In this document: in pieces, positions 13,917-24,003 of the stretch
How the letters are laid out: each line of letters begins with the position of its first letter
Position numbering within the stretch: position 1 is the first letter of the stretch
Source: Clostridiales bacterium
Lineage (GTDB): Bacteria > Bacillota > Clostridia > Christensenellales > QALW01
Direction of reading: 5' to 3'
NCBI GenBank assembly: GCA_018376855.1
Contig: JAHAAN010000001.1
Span: forward strand, 1-41,856
DNA: 41,856 nt
Notes under the pieces: model-generated
Told to the model about the DNA's origin: nothing
Databases searched by the model: none
Seen by the model: only the letters and a program-made list of their open reading frames with translations
Made by a program: the position numbers and the translations under genes

Positions 13917-16900
13917 TTACAAATTCAGCTGCACGACGTCAGCCGTATCCAGCAGCACAAGCAGCGTTTCAGCCACAGGAAGGTCTAAAATTCTCTCCAA
14001 TGCCTGCTTGTAAAGAGCCAGCTGCGGCGCATAGCGCCTGCAAAGCTCCTCGCGCCGCCCCCTTGCGCGGTCGGATTTATAATCCACCAGAATCGCTTTG
14101 CCGTCCTCAACAAAATAACAGTCGATAATTCCCTGCACAAGCACCGTTTCGCCGCCCTGCCTGCGGCTGAGCGTAAACGGTGTTTCCCGATACAGCCGCG
14201 CGCCCGCCATGCGGCGCGCAAGCGGCGTCTGCAGCAGCGCATAAAGCTTTTTTATATCAAGCGACGCTCGCTGTTCCTCTGTTAAAAAACGATTTTGCAC
14301 CATCGCTTCGATTTGTTTCTCCAGCGAATCTTTCAAAGAAAAATCCAGCCGTTCCAGCGCCGCATGATACGCGCTGCCGCGTTCCGTTGCCGCAAGCATC
14401 CCTTCTGATGATTGCCACTGCGCAAGCGGTTGTACCGTACGCTCATGCGTTAGTTCCGTAACACCCTGCTTATTCTTGAGGCGAACCGCTTCTGCATACG
14501 GATAGCAATATTCATATCTCTTTTTTAACTGCTGCGCCGCCGCCAGCACCTGCGGAGAAAAATGTCCTTCCAGCATTTCCTCCGTTTCACGGTGAACCGC
14601 GCTTGCGTCATGCCGCCGCTGCTGCAGCTCGCCGGTGGTATACACGCGCACGCGCCAGCTGCTCTGTTCAAACAGACCTTCGGGATGCACGCCGTACAGC
14701 GCGCGCAGCGCATCGCCGTCCCGATGGTTGGCAAGCACGGAGACCAGCCAATCCAAAAAACTGCCCGCAGTGATCGCATTATACTGTGAAAACACCGCTT
14801 TTTCGCCTTTTGCGCTCGTTTCCGTTCCCGTAAGAATCAGCTTGTTTACGGCGCGCGTCATCGCCACATACAAAAGCCGCAGCCACTCGGCTCTGTCCTC
14901 TGCGTCATTCTTTGCCGCAATCGCCGCGCCCGCAAGCGTTTTCCGGCTCATTACGGTACCGTCCGGCTGCATACGGCGCATGGGCAGCGCCGCGCCCAGC
15001 TCATGGTTTGTCAGCAACGCACCGCTGCCCTGCCCTTTAAGCCGTTTTCCCGTCATAGCTACTATGCACACGGGGAATTCCAGCCCCTTGCTCTTATGGA
15101 TCGTCATCAGCCGCACAGCGTCCTGCGTGCTCTGCGCGGCGCTGCTGTCCATGGAATCGCTCTGCAAGCGCGAAACCGCGGTGATATACTGCAAAAAGCC
15201 CGAGATTCCCGTTCCTTCCCGCTCGGTATACTGCCGCGCGCTTGAAGCTAACAGCGCCAAATTTCTGCACCGCTCCGCTCCGCCGGGGAGCGCGGACACA
15301 TAGCTGTAAAAACCCGTCTGCTCATAAAGCAGCCACAAAAACTGCTCCGGCTGCATAGCTGCGCAAAGCAGCCTCCATTTTTCCAACCTTTGCAGGAATT
15401 CAGCGGCCTTTTGCCCCTCGCCGCGCTGCGCCCACGCCTGAAAAGCCTCAAAGAACGCGCCCTCCCGATGCGCGGCGCGCATCTGCGCAAGCTCGTCCGC
15501 CTCAAAGCCGCCGATCGGGCTGAGCAGCACGGACAACAGCGCCTCATCCGCCCGCGAGGTTACAAACAGCGCCATCAGATCCAGCATGACGCCGACCTCC
15601 ATGCTGTCCAAATACCCTCCGGTCGGATCATACACGAGCGGAATCTCCTGAAGATGGAAGATCTTTTGATAGTGATGCGCCCGGCTCTTGGCCTTCTGAT
15701 CCAAAATCACGATATCTCCCGGGCGGATCGGTCTCATGCGCATCAGCGCCGCATCGAAGATCTCCTCCCGAAGCAGCTCGCGTATCCGGCCGCAGAGCAT
15801 CAGCAGCTCCGCTTCCTCTGCGGCATACTCGCTCAGCAGCTCGTCCTCCTGCTTTTCCTGCCGATCCTGCGGCAGCGCAAGCAGACACAGCTCCGCACAA
15901 GGCGCGTCTGGAATAAATTCCGTCTGCCATGTGTTCTCCCCGGGGTAAAGCCGCGCGGCGTCATCGTATTCTACCTCGAACGTCTGCGCGCGCATCAGCT
16001 TTTCAAAGATCAGATTCACCGCCTCCAGCACGCCACTGTGTGAACGGAAGTTGTTATTTAAGTCGATCCGCCGCCCCTCGGGAGGGTAAAACCGGTTCAT
16101 CCGCCGCACAAAAAGGGACGGCTCCGCCTGCCGAAAGCGATAAATGCTCTGTTTCACGTCGCCTACCAAAAACAGATTATTTCCCCGTGAAAGCGTTTCC
16201 AAAATAAATTCCTGCACACGGTTGCTGTCCTGATACTCGTCAACAAAAATATAATCATAGCTGTCCCGCAGCTCGGCCGCCGCAGCCTGATCGCACAGCG
16301 CCTGCACCGTGAAGCGCGCAATATCTGAAAAATAATAGCTTCCCTTTTCATGCTTTTTGGCGAGCAGCCGTTCGTCAAAACGGCGCGTCAGCTCGCACAG
16401 CAGGCGAACGTTTTGCCCCGTATACCGCATACTTTCCGACGCTTCCGGATCTCTGAGCAGCTCTATGATCGGCCTGATATGCTCTTTCACGATCTCCTTC
16501 ATGCGGTCGCGCGCCTGCCGGTATTCCTCATGCAGCCATTCCTGCGCGCAGCGCTTCTTCCCCGTAGGAATGCGCCCAAACGCTGGAGAAGCCTCCATCC
16601 GCTCCGGCTCTCCCTGCAAATACGCCTCTATCGCCGCAGCGTCCTGCTCCGTTAAAGCCGCATACGCCTCGCCGCCGTCCATGCCCTGCGCAGTCTCCCG
16701 GCAAATGCCGCAGTATTCCAACGCGCTCATCGCATAAAGGTGGACGCGCGAAAGCAGATATTCGTAAAACACCGTCTTTTCAATCGGCAGATCATACTGA
16801 ACCGCCAGCTCCTGCAAACGCGCGGGCGGGTCGGGGAACACCGAAATATACGCATGAAGCGCCAGCACCGCGGAAGCGACTGCCGCATCGCTCTTGCCGG

Positions 16901-17387
16901 TTATCAGCGCGGTGTAAAGCTCGTCTAAGCCCGAAAGCTCCCCACTTTCGGCCTCGGAGGCCGCCTGCTCCAGCACCTCCTGCACCGTTTCCTGCCGCAT
17001 AAGCTCCTCCCGCGCAGCGTCAAGCACAGTAAAATCGGGCGGGCAGTCCAACAGATAATAATACCTGCGCACCACCATTGCGCAAAAGGAATCGTAAGTG
17101 CTGATCTGCGCGCGCAGAAGCGATTCCTGCTGCGTCTGAAGCCACTCGTTTTCCGGTTCCGCGGCAATAAGCTTCGCAAGCTCGGAGGCGATCTTTCTGC
17201 GCATAGACGCTGCGGCGGCGCGCGTAAACGTTACCACCAGCATTTTTGAAAGATCTGCGCCCTCCCGCATTAACGAAAGCAGCCGGTTCACCATCACCGT
17301 GGTTTTTCCGCTTCCCGCCGCGGCGGACAGCAGCAGCGAATCGCCGCGCGCCTCGATCGCGTCGCGTTGTTTATCCGTCCATTCCAT
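13917..17387 (-). CDS. addA: ATP-dependent helicase/nuclease subunit A
   Basis: AddA is the UvrD-type helicase and one of two nuclease subunits of AddAB, which resects double-strand breaks for RecA loading in place of RecBCD. The 1156-residue protein has Walker A AAGSGKTT at 23-30, motif II FVDEYQDSN near 386, GDVKQSIYRFRQAEPSLF shortly after, motif V TIHKSKGLEFP near 760 and the RecB-type nuclease motif GIIDCYFVEDGKAILVDYKS near 1090-1105. Length is normal for the family. Its start overlaps the end of addB by 17 bases, a tight operon arrangement. All key motifs are intact. Confidence 0.97.
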   Translation of the reverse strand: MEWTDKQRDAIEARGDSLLLSAAAGSGKTTVMVNRLLSLMREGADLSKMLVVTFTRAAAASMRRKIASELAKLIAAEPENEWLQTQQESLLRAQISTYDSFCAMVVRRYYYLLDCPPDFTVLDAAREELMRQETVQEVLEQAASEAESGELSGLDELYTALITGKSDAAVASAVLALHAYISVFPDPPARLQELAVQYDLPIEKTVFYEYLLSRVHLYAMSALEYCGICRETAQGMDGGEAYAALTEQDAAAIEAYLQGEPERMEASPAFGRIPTGKKRCAQEWLHEEYRQARDRMKEIVKEHIRPIIELLRDPEASESMRYTGQNVRLLCELTRRFDERLLAKKHEKGSYYFSDIARFTVQALCDQAAAAELRDSYDYIFVDEYQDSNRVQEFILETLSRGNNLFLVGDVKQSIYRFRQAEPSLFVRRMNRFYPPEGRRIDLNNNFRSHSGVLEAVNLIFEKLMRAQTFEVEYDDAARLYPGENTWQTEFIPDAPCAELCLLALPQDRQEKQEDELLSEYAAEEAELLMLCGRIRELLREEIFDAALMRMRPIRPGDIVILDQKAKSRAHHYQKIFHLQEIPLVYDPTGGYLDSMEVGVMLDLMALFVTSRADEALLSVLLSPIGGFEADELAQMRAAHREGAFFEAFQAWAQRGEGQKAAEFLQRLEKWRLLCAAMQPEQFLWLLYEQTGFYSYVSALPGGAERCRNLALLASSARQYTEREGTGISGFLQYITAVSRLQSDSMDSSAAQSTQDAVRLMTIHKSKGLEFPVCIVAMTGKRLKGQGSGALLTNHELGAALPMRRMQPDGTVMSRKTLAGAAIAAKNDAEDRAEWLRLLYVAMTRAVNKLILTGTETSAKGEKAVFSQYNAITAGSFLDWLVSVLANHRDGDALRALYGVHPEGLFEQSSWRVRVYTTGELQQRRHDASAVHRETEEMLEGHFSPQVLAAAQQLKKRYEYCYPYAEAVRLKNKQGVTELTHERTVQPLAQWQSSEGMLAATERGSAYHAALERLDFSLKDSLEKQIEAMVQNRFLTEEQRASLDIKKLYALLQTPLARRMAGARLYRETPFTLSRRQGGETVLVQGIIDCYFVEDGKAILVDYKSDRARGRREELCRRYAPQLALYKQALERILDLPVAETLLVLLDTADVVQLNL

Positions 17388-20300
17388 CCTGATCCCCCCG
17401 CGCCAGCGTTATATTCCTGCAGCCTGCGCGCCGCCGCAGCCCCATGCCGTCGTCCTGCTCGCAAATGCGGCGATACCGGCAATATTCACAAGTGTTTCCA
17501 AGCGGGGACGGCGCAATCCTGCCTGTAAGGATCTCCTCCGTCAGCTGCTGCGCGCGCTCCATGCTCAGGCGCATCAGTGCCTCCATTCCTTCCCGCGCCA
17601 GCGCGCCGCGGGGCGCTTCTCCCTCCCGCTTCAAGGCCTCCACGACCGCCGATTCGTTTAACGCCACACCGAAACGGCGCGCCCGTCCGCCGCTCTCCAC
17701 GGCGGAAAGCGTCAGATAATACGCGCCCGCAGGCACGGCGTTTTTTCGTATGCCCGCCGCCGCGCAAAGATACAGCGGCAGCTGAAGCTGCGTTCCGTCC
17801 GCCACCGCGTTGACGGAAAAACGGTGATCGCTCGATTTATAATCGATCACACGCAGATAACAAGCCTCCTGCGTCTGCAAAATGTCGATGCGGTCGATCA
17901 CTCCTTTAAGGCGAAGCGTGCCGTGCGGAGCCTGCACGCAAAGCGCGTCGATAGGCTTACCGTCGCCAAACTGCGCCTCCTGTGCAAACGGCTCAAACCC
18001 CTCCGGCCCTAACTGCCGCGTGATCTCCAATGCCGAAACCCGCGCGACCGCGCGAAGATAGCGGCTCAGCTGCCGCGCCCGCGCATTTGCGCAGAGCGCA
18101 CCGAAATGCTGCTTGGGAAGAGCCTCGTCAAACAACCTGTCCGCCATTGCGAAAATCTGCTCCTGCGACAGCGCTCCCTCCGGCATACTCGTGCAATCCC
18201 GCAGAAAGCCTTCCATCACCTCATGCAGCAGCGAGCCGATATCCACGGCGTTTCCTTCAAAAAGATCCTGCTCCTTGGGCGATAAGCCATACTGCACAAA
18301 ATGGCGGAACGGGCATTCCGCCTGCGTTTCTAAGCGCGAAATGCTCACGGTCCCGCGCTGCGCAAACAAAGCCTGCGCATTTTCGGAGCAAAGCTCCGGC
18401 GTCTTTTGCGCCAACGCCTTGTTTTGCATCTGCAAAACAAGGCTGCCCTCGCCATGCAGATACGCCAAATAGCCTGCCAGCTCCGGCGGAAACGGAACCC
18501 CCTGCCGCGCTGCGCGAAGGCTTTGCCCCAGCAGCGGCGCCGCACCCGACGGGCACAGCAGCAGCTGGGAAAGCTCCGTGTCCGCACCGTCCCGCACCGT
18601 CTCCAGCGGCCCTAAGACCCGCTCCAAATTCAAAAGCAAAGAAGAACGCGCCATGACCGCGCCGCCGGATGAGGTCAGCGCACATGAAAAGTAAACGGAT
18701 TCCTGCGCTTGCAGCAGCGCGGAATAAATGTCGTAATTCTGCTGGCGGAACAGCGTTTCCGTGTCCGGCTTCAGCCCTGCGCCGCCGGCATTGAGCAGGT
18801 CTGTCTCCACCGGGGACAGCAGTCCCTCTCCCGCAAGCGGCGCGGGCATCACGCCCTCGTTCATGCCCAGCACGATCAGCCGCCGCACGCTGCCGCTTTT
18901 GGAGCGCGAAAGATCCCCTAACAGCACGCAGTCCGCCGTGGTAGGCAGAACGCCCGCAGCCGCAAGCGAAAACCCCTGCTCCAGCACTGCCGTCAGCTCC
19001 GCAAGCGAAAAACGCACGCCGCTAAGCAGCGCAGACATCTGCTTCAGCAGCTCCTCCGTAAGGTTCCAAACGCTCCTGCACTCATCCGCCTGCGTCAAAA
19101 GGCCTTCCGCCTCAAGTCGATCAATATAAGCCTGCAAACGCTCCTCAACAGCATTCTCCGATACAAACTGCGCGATTCTGCGCGTAAACTCTCCAACGCT
19201 GCTCACGCCCCCCAGCTGCTGCCTAAACGCGCACAGCGGAGAAAGCACTTCGCTATGCAGCTCCTGAAAGCGCGTGCGCTGCTCCGCCTTTCCGCGCGCA
19301 ATCTCTCCGCTGAGCAGCTCCGCCGGAAACGCACCGAGCTGCTGCATCAGCTCCCTAAGCTCTTCCGCCGCGCCATATGACGCGGGACACAGCGCATTGG
19401 CCATATATTCCATACACGCCGCGCTTCCCAGTCCGCCCGGGGCAGAGCACGCCCTGAGCGCGCTGAGAATCAGCTGCACAAGCGGCTGGGAAAGCACCGG
19501 CCTACGCACATCGGCAAACGCCGGAATTCCAAAAAGCCTGAATACGCGGTCGATAATAGGAAAATATTCCTCCGGCGCATTGCACACCACGCAGTAATCA
19601 CGCCAACGAAGCCCCTCTTCCTGCACGCCGCGCAGGATCACAGCCGCCGCGTTGCGCACCTCCGCCTCGGTGGAAAGCCCCTCGAAAAGCGTTACGCCCG
19701 ACGCCTCTGCGCGCTGCACGCCGTATACGCCGAAGCTGTCGGCAATGCGCTGAACAACAGGATTCGGCAGCGGTCTCGCTGGCATCCTCTCCACGCGGAA
19801 AGCAATTTCTCTTTCTTCACATTCCTTACAAAGCCGCCTCGCCGTATCCTCCTGCAGGGAATACAGCCGCGCGTCCCCGCGCCCCATTGATGCACTGAGC
19901 GCCACCGTTACCTCATGCTCCCGCAGCAGCGCAAGAATAAAACGCTGCATCACAACGGTAAAAACATCAAATCCGTCAATATAAAAATCCGTGTCGGCCA
20001 TAACGCCGCCATGCGCCAATGCTTCGCCCGCCATCAGAAAAAGATCGTTATTATCCGCATAGCCCTCGTTCAACAGCGCCTGATAACGCTCGCAGATCAG
20101 GCAGCTGTCCTCCAGCTTGCGGCGCAGCAGACCGTCCGGCCGCTCCTGCGCCAGCTCGCGAAGCCTCTGCACCGAAACGCCGCAGCTTTTCATCAGCGCC
20201 GCCATGCGAAGCATTTTTTCCCCAAAGCCCGTATGCGCCGCTGCATTTTTAAAAACCGTCAGCTGCTCCCGACAGGACAGGATCGCGCTTTTCATCAGCA

Positions 20301-20565
20301 TGGCGCGCCCCTGATCGGACAGATGCACCGCGCCGCCGCGCCCGCTTTTGCGAACGATCTGCGCGCACAGCCGGTTGAAGGAGATCACCTCCGCCTGCAA
20401 AAAGCCTCCGCCCAGCGCGTCGCAAAGCCGGCGTTCATACAAAAAGGTCTCCTGATCGGGAACGATCAGCACCGCCCGCCGCCCGGCCTTTACACTGCCG
20501 CAGACCTCACGGATGATACGGTATGTTTTTCCGCAGCGCGCGCGGCCCTGTAAAACTGTAAGCAT
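17371..20565 (-). CDS. addB: ATP-dependent helicase/deoxyribonuclease subunit B
   Basis: Partner of AddA, with an inactive-type helicase fold that recognises Chi-like sites and a nuclease with an iron-sulfur cluster. The 1064-residue protein starts MLTVLQGRARCGKTYRIIRE, with the Walker A-like GRARCGKT. Four cysteines match the AddB iron-sulfur pattern: C751 in QAECPFRHF and C1026, C1029, C1035 in NTCEYCRYRRICEQD (CxxC-x5-C). The nuclease motif is LRVIDYKSSDHRF. The start at 20565 has an AGAGGAGA upstream. It is the first gene of an addBA operon, divergent from the gene at 20747. Confidence 0.97.
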   Translation of the reverse strand: MLTVLQGRARCGKTYRIIREVCGSVKAGRRAVLIVPDQETFLYERRLCDALGGGFLQAEVISFNRLCAQIVRKSGRGGAVHLSDQGRAMLMKSAILSCREQLTVFKNAAAHTGFGEKMLRMAALMKSCGVSVQRLRELAQERPDGLLRRKLEDSCLICERYQALLNEGYADNNDLFLMAGEALAHGGVMADTDFYIDGFDVFTVVMQRFILALLREHEVTVALSASMGRGDARLYSLQEDTARRLCKECEEREIAFRVERMPARPLPNPVVQRIADSFGVYGVQRAEASGVTLFEGLSTEAEVRNAAAVILRGVQEEGLRWRDYCVVCNAPEEYFPIIDRVFRLFGIPAFADVRRPVLSQPLVQLILSALRACSAPGGLGSAACMEYMANALCPASYGAAEELRELMQQLGAFPAELLSGEIARGKAEQRTRFQELHSEVLSPLCAFRQQLGGVSSVGEFTRRIAQFVSENAVEERLQAYIDRLEAEGLLTQADECRSVWNLTEELLKQMSALLSGVRFSLAELTAVLEQGFSLAAAGVLPTTADCVLLGDLSRSKSGSVRRLIVLGMNEGVMPAPLAGEGLLSPVETDLLNAGGAGLKPDTETLFRQQNYDIYSALLQAQESVYFSCALTSSGGAVMARSSLLLNLERVLGPLETVRDGADTELSQLLLCPSGAAPLLGQSLRAARQGVPFPPELAGYLAYLHGEGSLVLQMQNKALAQKTPELCSENAQALFAQRGTVSISRLETQAECPFRHFVQYGLSPKEQDLFEGNAVDIGSLLHEVMEGFLRDCTSMPEGALSQEQIFAMADRLFDEALPKQHFGALCANARARQLSRYLRAVARVSALEITRQLGPEGFEPFAQEAQFGDGKPIDALCVQAPHGTLRLKGVIDRIDILQTQEACYLRVIDYKSSDHRFSVNAVADGTQLQLPLYLCAAAGIRKNAVPAGAYYLTLSAVESGGRARRFGVALNESAVVEALKREGEAPRGALAREGMEALMRLSMERAQQLTEEILTGRIAPSPLGNTCEYCRYRRICEQDDGMGLRRRAGCRNITLARGDQDGMDG

Positions 20566-20622
20566 CTTCCGTTCTCCTCTAAAAACTTCAGCAAATCACA
20601 TAAAACGCAGCTGTTTTTTGTC

Positions 20623-20651
20623 ATTATACCACAAAATATGCGTCTGAAAAA
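20623..20651 (-). promoter_or_regulatory. promoter of addBA
   Basis: On the minus strand an extended -10 TGGTATAAT (hexamer 20623-20628), with a weak T-rich -35 16-17 bases upstream. It lies 58 bases before the addB start. Confidence 0.5.
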
Positions 20652-20685
20652 GCCCGAGTGGGAAATTTATAAAAAGTTCTTTTTA

Positions 20686-20708
20686 TTCAAATAAAAATCA
20701 TGTATAAT
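20686..20708 (+). promoter_or_regulatory. promoter of the 20747-25122 operon
   Basis: A perfect -10 TATAAT at 20703-20708 lies 39 bases before the start codon. The -35 region is T/A-rich without a good match, so an activator or an A/T-rich UP element may matter. Confidence 0.45.
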
Positions 20709-20746
20709 ATGGTAAAAGAAACGTCTTCCGAAAGGATGTCTGCACC

Positions 20747-21427
20747 ATGAAATCAAAGGAAGCTCTTGTTTATTACGCGCGCCGCTGCGCAGGCGTGCTG
20801 ATTGCCGCGGCGCTTGCAGTGGGGATCATAACCGCCGCCGTTTATCACCGCACCGAAACGGTCATTCCGGAAAGCCACGCCATTTTATTCTTTTACCGCT
20901 CCAACGTACCCGGCACTCATGCGGATCAATGGGAGAAAAGCTTTCTTGCCCACGCCTATCCCGGAACGCAATACATAGAGGTTCAATGCTTTCAGCCCGG
21001 TATCAGCGGGCAGGTTTCCGCACAGGACAGCGGCTGGTTCATTATCACCGCCCGCCTCGCCAAGCATGAAGGCGACATTCTTTTTCTTGACCGCGAACGC
21101 TATGAATATTTGCAGGAAAACGGCTATCTTGCCCCGATGGACGCCCTGCCTGCCGTAAGCTCGCTGCCCGAAAACCGCCGGCTGAAAGCGAGCGGACAAT
21201 GCTTTGGGCTTTTGATGCAGGGAATGCTCCTTGAAGGGCTGGAATTTCCCGCCGCACAGGATCGGACAAATAACGTCCTCGGTCCTGCCGAGGGGGGGGA
21301 CGAGCTGATCGCCTGCCTGTACCGCACCCATACCGTTCAGGCCGAAGCGATACTAAACGGCATTCTTGAAAGCGCGCAGGAAATCGAGCCTGTTTCAGAA
21401 AAGCCAGCAGGAGGATCGCAATCATGA
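20747..21427 (+). CDS. membrane-anchored protein of unknown function, solute-binding-like
   Basis: I do not recognise a named family. The 226-residue protein has a short basic N-terminus, one membrane segment at about 14-34 (CAGVLIAAALAVGIITAAVY) and an outside domain. The stretch GDILFLDRERYEYLQENGYL followed by APMDAL resembles the part of extracellular solute-binding proteins where a residue run names a ligand-lobe strand and the next helix. The same pattern recurs in the next gene (GDIAFIGSDLIPVFAERGYI), so the two are probably distant paralogues. The stop overlaps the next start by 4 bases (ATGA). The ribosome binding site is GAAAGGATG. First gene of a five-gene unit; function unknown. 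Confidence 0.75.
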   Translation: MKSKEALVYYARRCAGVLIAAALAVGIITAAVYHRTETVIPESHAILFFYRSNVPGTHADQWEKSFLAHAYPGTQYIEVQCFQPGISGQVSAQDSGWFIITARLAKHEGDILFLDRERYEYLQENGYLAPMDALPAVSSLPENRRLKASGQCFGLLMQGMLLEGLEFPAAQDRTNNVLGPAEGGDELIACLYRTHTVQAEAILNGILESAQEIEPVSEKPAGGSQS

Positions 21428-22077
21428 AGCTTTCCAACGAGCTGCGAAGCCATAAGCTGATCTTCATTATTCCCACCGTGATCGTCATTGCCGTTACGCT
21501 GCTGGTATATTCCTTCACCGGCCGCAGCATTCGCCCCGACGCGCTTCACGTTGCAGCCGTGGACGCTTCAACGCTCTCCGCGCATATCGCTTCGCGCTTG
21601 GAGAACACGCTTAAACAGCGCGTTGCCGGCTGTTCCGACGCGCAGGTTTTGGAGATCCGTTCCTCTATGCTTGAGCCGTATATTGATTCCGGCTATACCG
21701 ACTGCGCGGATTTAGAGGAAATGATTTTTAAAGAAATCACGCTTCAGAGCGGAGACATTGCGTTTATAGGAAGCGATCTTATTCCTGTATTCGCCGAAAG
21801 AGGCTATATTCTTCCGCTTTCTGAGCAGCAAACGTCTCTTCTCGGCGAGGAAACGCGCAGGCTTACCTCCGCAAGCCTGCCGGACGGCAGCTCCGCCTGC
21901 TTCGGCGCGGTGATCGACATGCGCCCGCTGACGGATTCTGGCGATGTGTATTACGGCCCTAAAAACGACGAAGACCCTTCAAAGGACGTTTACATCTGCG
22001 TCGTGCGCGTATCCGGCAGCAGCCACCCTGCGCTTGCCGACGCCGCAATGGATTACTTTTGTGAAAATTACCGATAA
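21424..22077 (+). CDS. membrane-anchored protein of unknown function, paralogue-like to the preceding gene
   Basis: A 217-residue protein with one N-terminal membrane segment (about 12-32, IFIIPTVIVIAVTLLVY) and an extracytoplasmic part of about 180 residues. It shares with the gene before it the layout and the core GDI-F(L/I)-x-GY(L/I)xP(L/M). Three cysteines are spread through the domain (GCSDAQ, YTDCADL, SSACFGAV). The end, HPALADAAMDYFCENYR, is like the last helix of a binding-protein lobe. It overlaps the upstream gene by 4 bases and is 20 bases from the next. No transporter gene is adjacent, so if it binds a ligand it is not a plain ABC system. Confidence 0.75.
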   Translation: MKLSNELRSHKLIFIIPTVIVIAVTLLVYSFTGRSIRPDALHVAAVDASTLSAHIASRLENTLKQRVAGCSDAQVLEIRSSMLEPYIDSGYTDCADLEEMIFKEITLQSGDIAFIGSDLIPVFAERGYILPLSEQQTSLLGEETRRLTSASLPDGSSACFGAVIDMRPLTDSGDVYYGPKNDEDPSKDVYICVVRVSGSSHPALADAAMDYFCENYR

Positions 22078-22097
22078 TAAATAAGGAATGCAAAATC

Positions 22098-22556
22098 ATG
22101 TATCAGCAAACAAAACAACCGCAGCAGCGAAAATGGTATATCAACGCACTGATCGCGGCAGGCATGGTTGCAGCCGCATTGATCCTGGTCGGCCTGCTGA
22201 ACTTATTATATTATTCCGTGTGGCGGCTGATCGTGGATATTCTTCGGATCGCCTTGTTCGCCGCATTGGTAATCGCCCTCATGAGCCTGACCATGAGCAC
22301 CTATGTGTATACCTTGCAGGACGGCGTTCTCACGCTCGAACGCCAGTACGGGCGAAGAACCGTCCGAGAAAGAACAATATCAGTATCAAATATCATTACT
22401 GTATCCGATTGGGATAAACAGGAAAAGGCAGAACGCTTCTGCGCGCGCCGCGATCCGGCCTGCAAAATACTACGCTGCCGCGACGCCTCCGGAGGCGAGC
22501 ATACGCTTTGCTTTGCTCCGGACGAAAAAATGCTTTCACTGCTTGCCCGCGAATAA
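22098..22556 (+). CDS. small membrane protein, possible bacterial PH-like domain
   Basis: A 152-residue protein with two membrane segments close together (about 17-37 and 42-66), then a cytoplasmic domain of about 80 residues: TYVYTLQDGVLTLERQYGRR, RTISVSNIITV and a terminal LCFAPDEKMLSLLARE. The run of short strands after a membrane hairpin is typical of membrane PH-like (bPH/YdbT-type) proteins, but the match is weak. A cysteine-rich stretch (FCARRDPACKILRCRD) is unusual. It lies between the paired membrane proteins and pepV in the same unit; the ribosome binding site is AAGGA. Confidence 0.7.
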   Translation: MYQQTKQPQQRKWYINALIAAGMVAAALILVGLLNLLYYSVWRLIVDILRIALFAALVIALMSLTMSTYVYTLQDGVLTLERQYGRRTVRERTISVSNIITVSDWDKQEKAERFCARRDPACKILRCRDASGGEHTLCFAPDEKMLSLLARE

Positions 22557-22582
22557 CACCCCGCAGAAAGGTCTGAATTAAA

Positions 22583-23986
22583 ATGCAGCAAATTACGGAT
22601 AAAATCATTGAAGCCCGCCAAGAGGAGCTGATCGCCTCCACCGCGGCGCTGGTGCGGATTCCATCGGTGAAAAGCGCGCCCGCGCCCAATGCGCCGTTCG
22701 GAGAGGAAGTTCGCCGGGCGTTAGATTACACTCTTGCGCTGTGCCGCCGGCTCGGCCTTGACGCGCACGATGTGGACGGCTACGCCGGCTACGCGGAAAT
22801 TCCGGGCGCACAAGGGGAGCAGATCGGCGTGCTGACGCATCTTGACGTTGTTCCCGCAGGCGACGGGTGGAGCTTTCCTCCGTTTGGCGCCAAGCTTTCG
22901 CAGGGGCGAATGTACGGCCGCGGTACGTCCGACGATAAAGGCCCGCTGGTCAGCTCCATCTATGCGCTGGCAGCGGTCAAGGAAGCCGACATTCCGTTAA
23001 AAAAGAATATCCGCCTCATTTTCGGCTGCGATGAAGAAAGCGGCTGGGAGTGCATGGAGCACTATGATAAAAAGATCGGCCTGCCCGAGATCGGCTTTTC
23101 GCCCGATGCGGATTATCCGGTTATCAACACCGAAAAGGGCATTCTCCATGCCAAAATGCACGCGCGCTTTACTCCTGACACTTACACGCTCTCTATAGAG
23201 GGCGGAACGCGCCCGAACGTGGTGTGCGCTAAGGCGCGGGCGCATCTGGAAGGCAACATCGACCGTCTTGTAAAGCTTCTCGTCGCCTACGACTGCCGCA
23301 GCAACGGCATCTCCTATAAAGCAACCGCACGCACGCTGGACGTTTGCGCCGAAGGCGTCTCCGCTCACGCAAGCACGCCGCAAAACGGCAAAAACGCCTT
23401 CTTCGCCCTGTTCGATTTTCTCGATACGCTTGCCTTGGGCGGCGAGACGGGCGCTTTGATCTCCGAGCTTCGCCGCTGCTTCTGCGGCAAAACGGACGGA
23501 AGCGGCTTCGGCCTTGCGCTGCACGATGAAATCAGCGGCGCATTGACCTTAAATCTAGGGATTCTGCGCATGGGCGCGTACTACACGGGCGATCCGGCAG
23601 ACGCCGGCGCGCTTTACGGCGTTGCAGATATCCGCTATCCCGTGTGCGCATCAGATGAGCAGATCATGAAGGTACTCTCCGCCGCTTCCCCTCTTCTGCA
23701 ATTTGAGCCGGACCATGTGCAGCCGCCTCATCACACGCCGGAGGAGCATTATTTGGTTCAAACGCTGCTGCATGTCTACGAACAGTATATGAAACGCCCT
23801 GCGCGCTGCCTTGCTATCGGCGGCGGAACCTATGCCCGGGCGCTGAAAACCGGCGTGGCTTTCGGCGTAACGCGCGAAGGCGCTCCGGAGCTTGCGCATA
23901 ATGCCGATGAATATCTCGTATTATCCGAACAGCTTCAGGACGCCAAGCTCTTTGCCGCCGCCTTCTGCGAGCTGCTTCAAAAATAA
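22583..23986 (+). CDS. pepV: M20-family dipeptidase, PepV-like
   Basis: A cytoplasmic zinc dipeptidase that splits dipeptides with a free amino end. The 467-residue protein matches the PepV subgroup: the first metal His in LTHLDVVPAGDGW (H86), the bridging Asp in GTSDDKG (D117), the catalytic Glu pair in CDEESGWE (E151, E152), an Asp in FSPDADYPVINTEKG, and a late His in ELAHNADEYL. The lid domain lies between about 180 and 390. Length fits PepV (about 470). The gene starts 26 bases after the small membrane protein with an AAAGG before the ATG, and ends 17 bases before the glycerate kinase gene. The exact substrate is not shown by sequence. Confidence 0.9.
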   Translation: MQQITDKIIEARQEELIASTAALVRIPSVKSAPAPNAPFGEEVRRALDYTLALCRRLGLDAHDVDGYAGYAEIPGAQGEQIGVLTHLDVVPAGDGWSFPPFGAKLSQGRMYGRGTSDDKGPLVSSIYALAAVKEADIPLKKNIRLIFGCDEESGWECMEHYDKKIGLPEIGFSPDADYPVINTEKGILHAKMHARFTPDTYTLSIEGGTRPNVVCAKARAHLEGNIDRLVKLLVAYDCRSNGISYKATARTLDVCAEGVSAHASTPQNGKNAFFALFDFLDTLALGGETGALISELRRCFCGKTDGSGFGLALHDEISGALTLNLGILRMGAYYTGDPADAGALYGVADIRYPVCASDEQIMKVLSAASPLLQFEPDHVQPPHHTPEEHYLVQTLLHVYEQYMKRPARCLAIGGGTYARALKTGVAFGVTREGAPELAHNADEYLVLSEQLQDAKLFAAAFCELLQK

Positions 23987-24003
23987 AAAGGAGGATTCCT
24001 TCC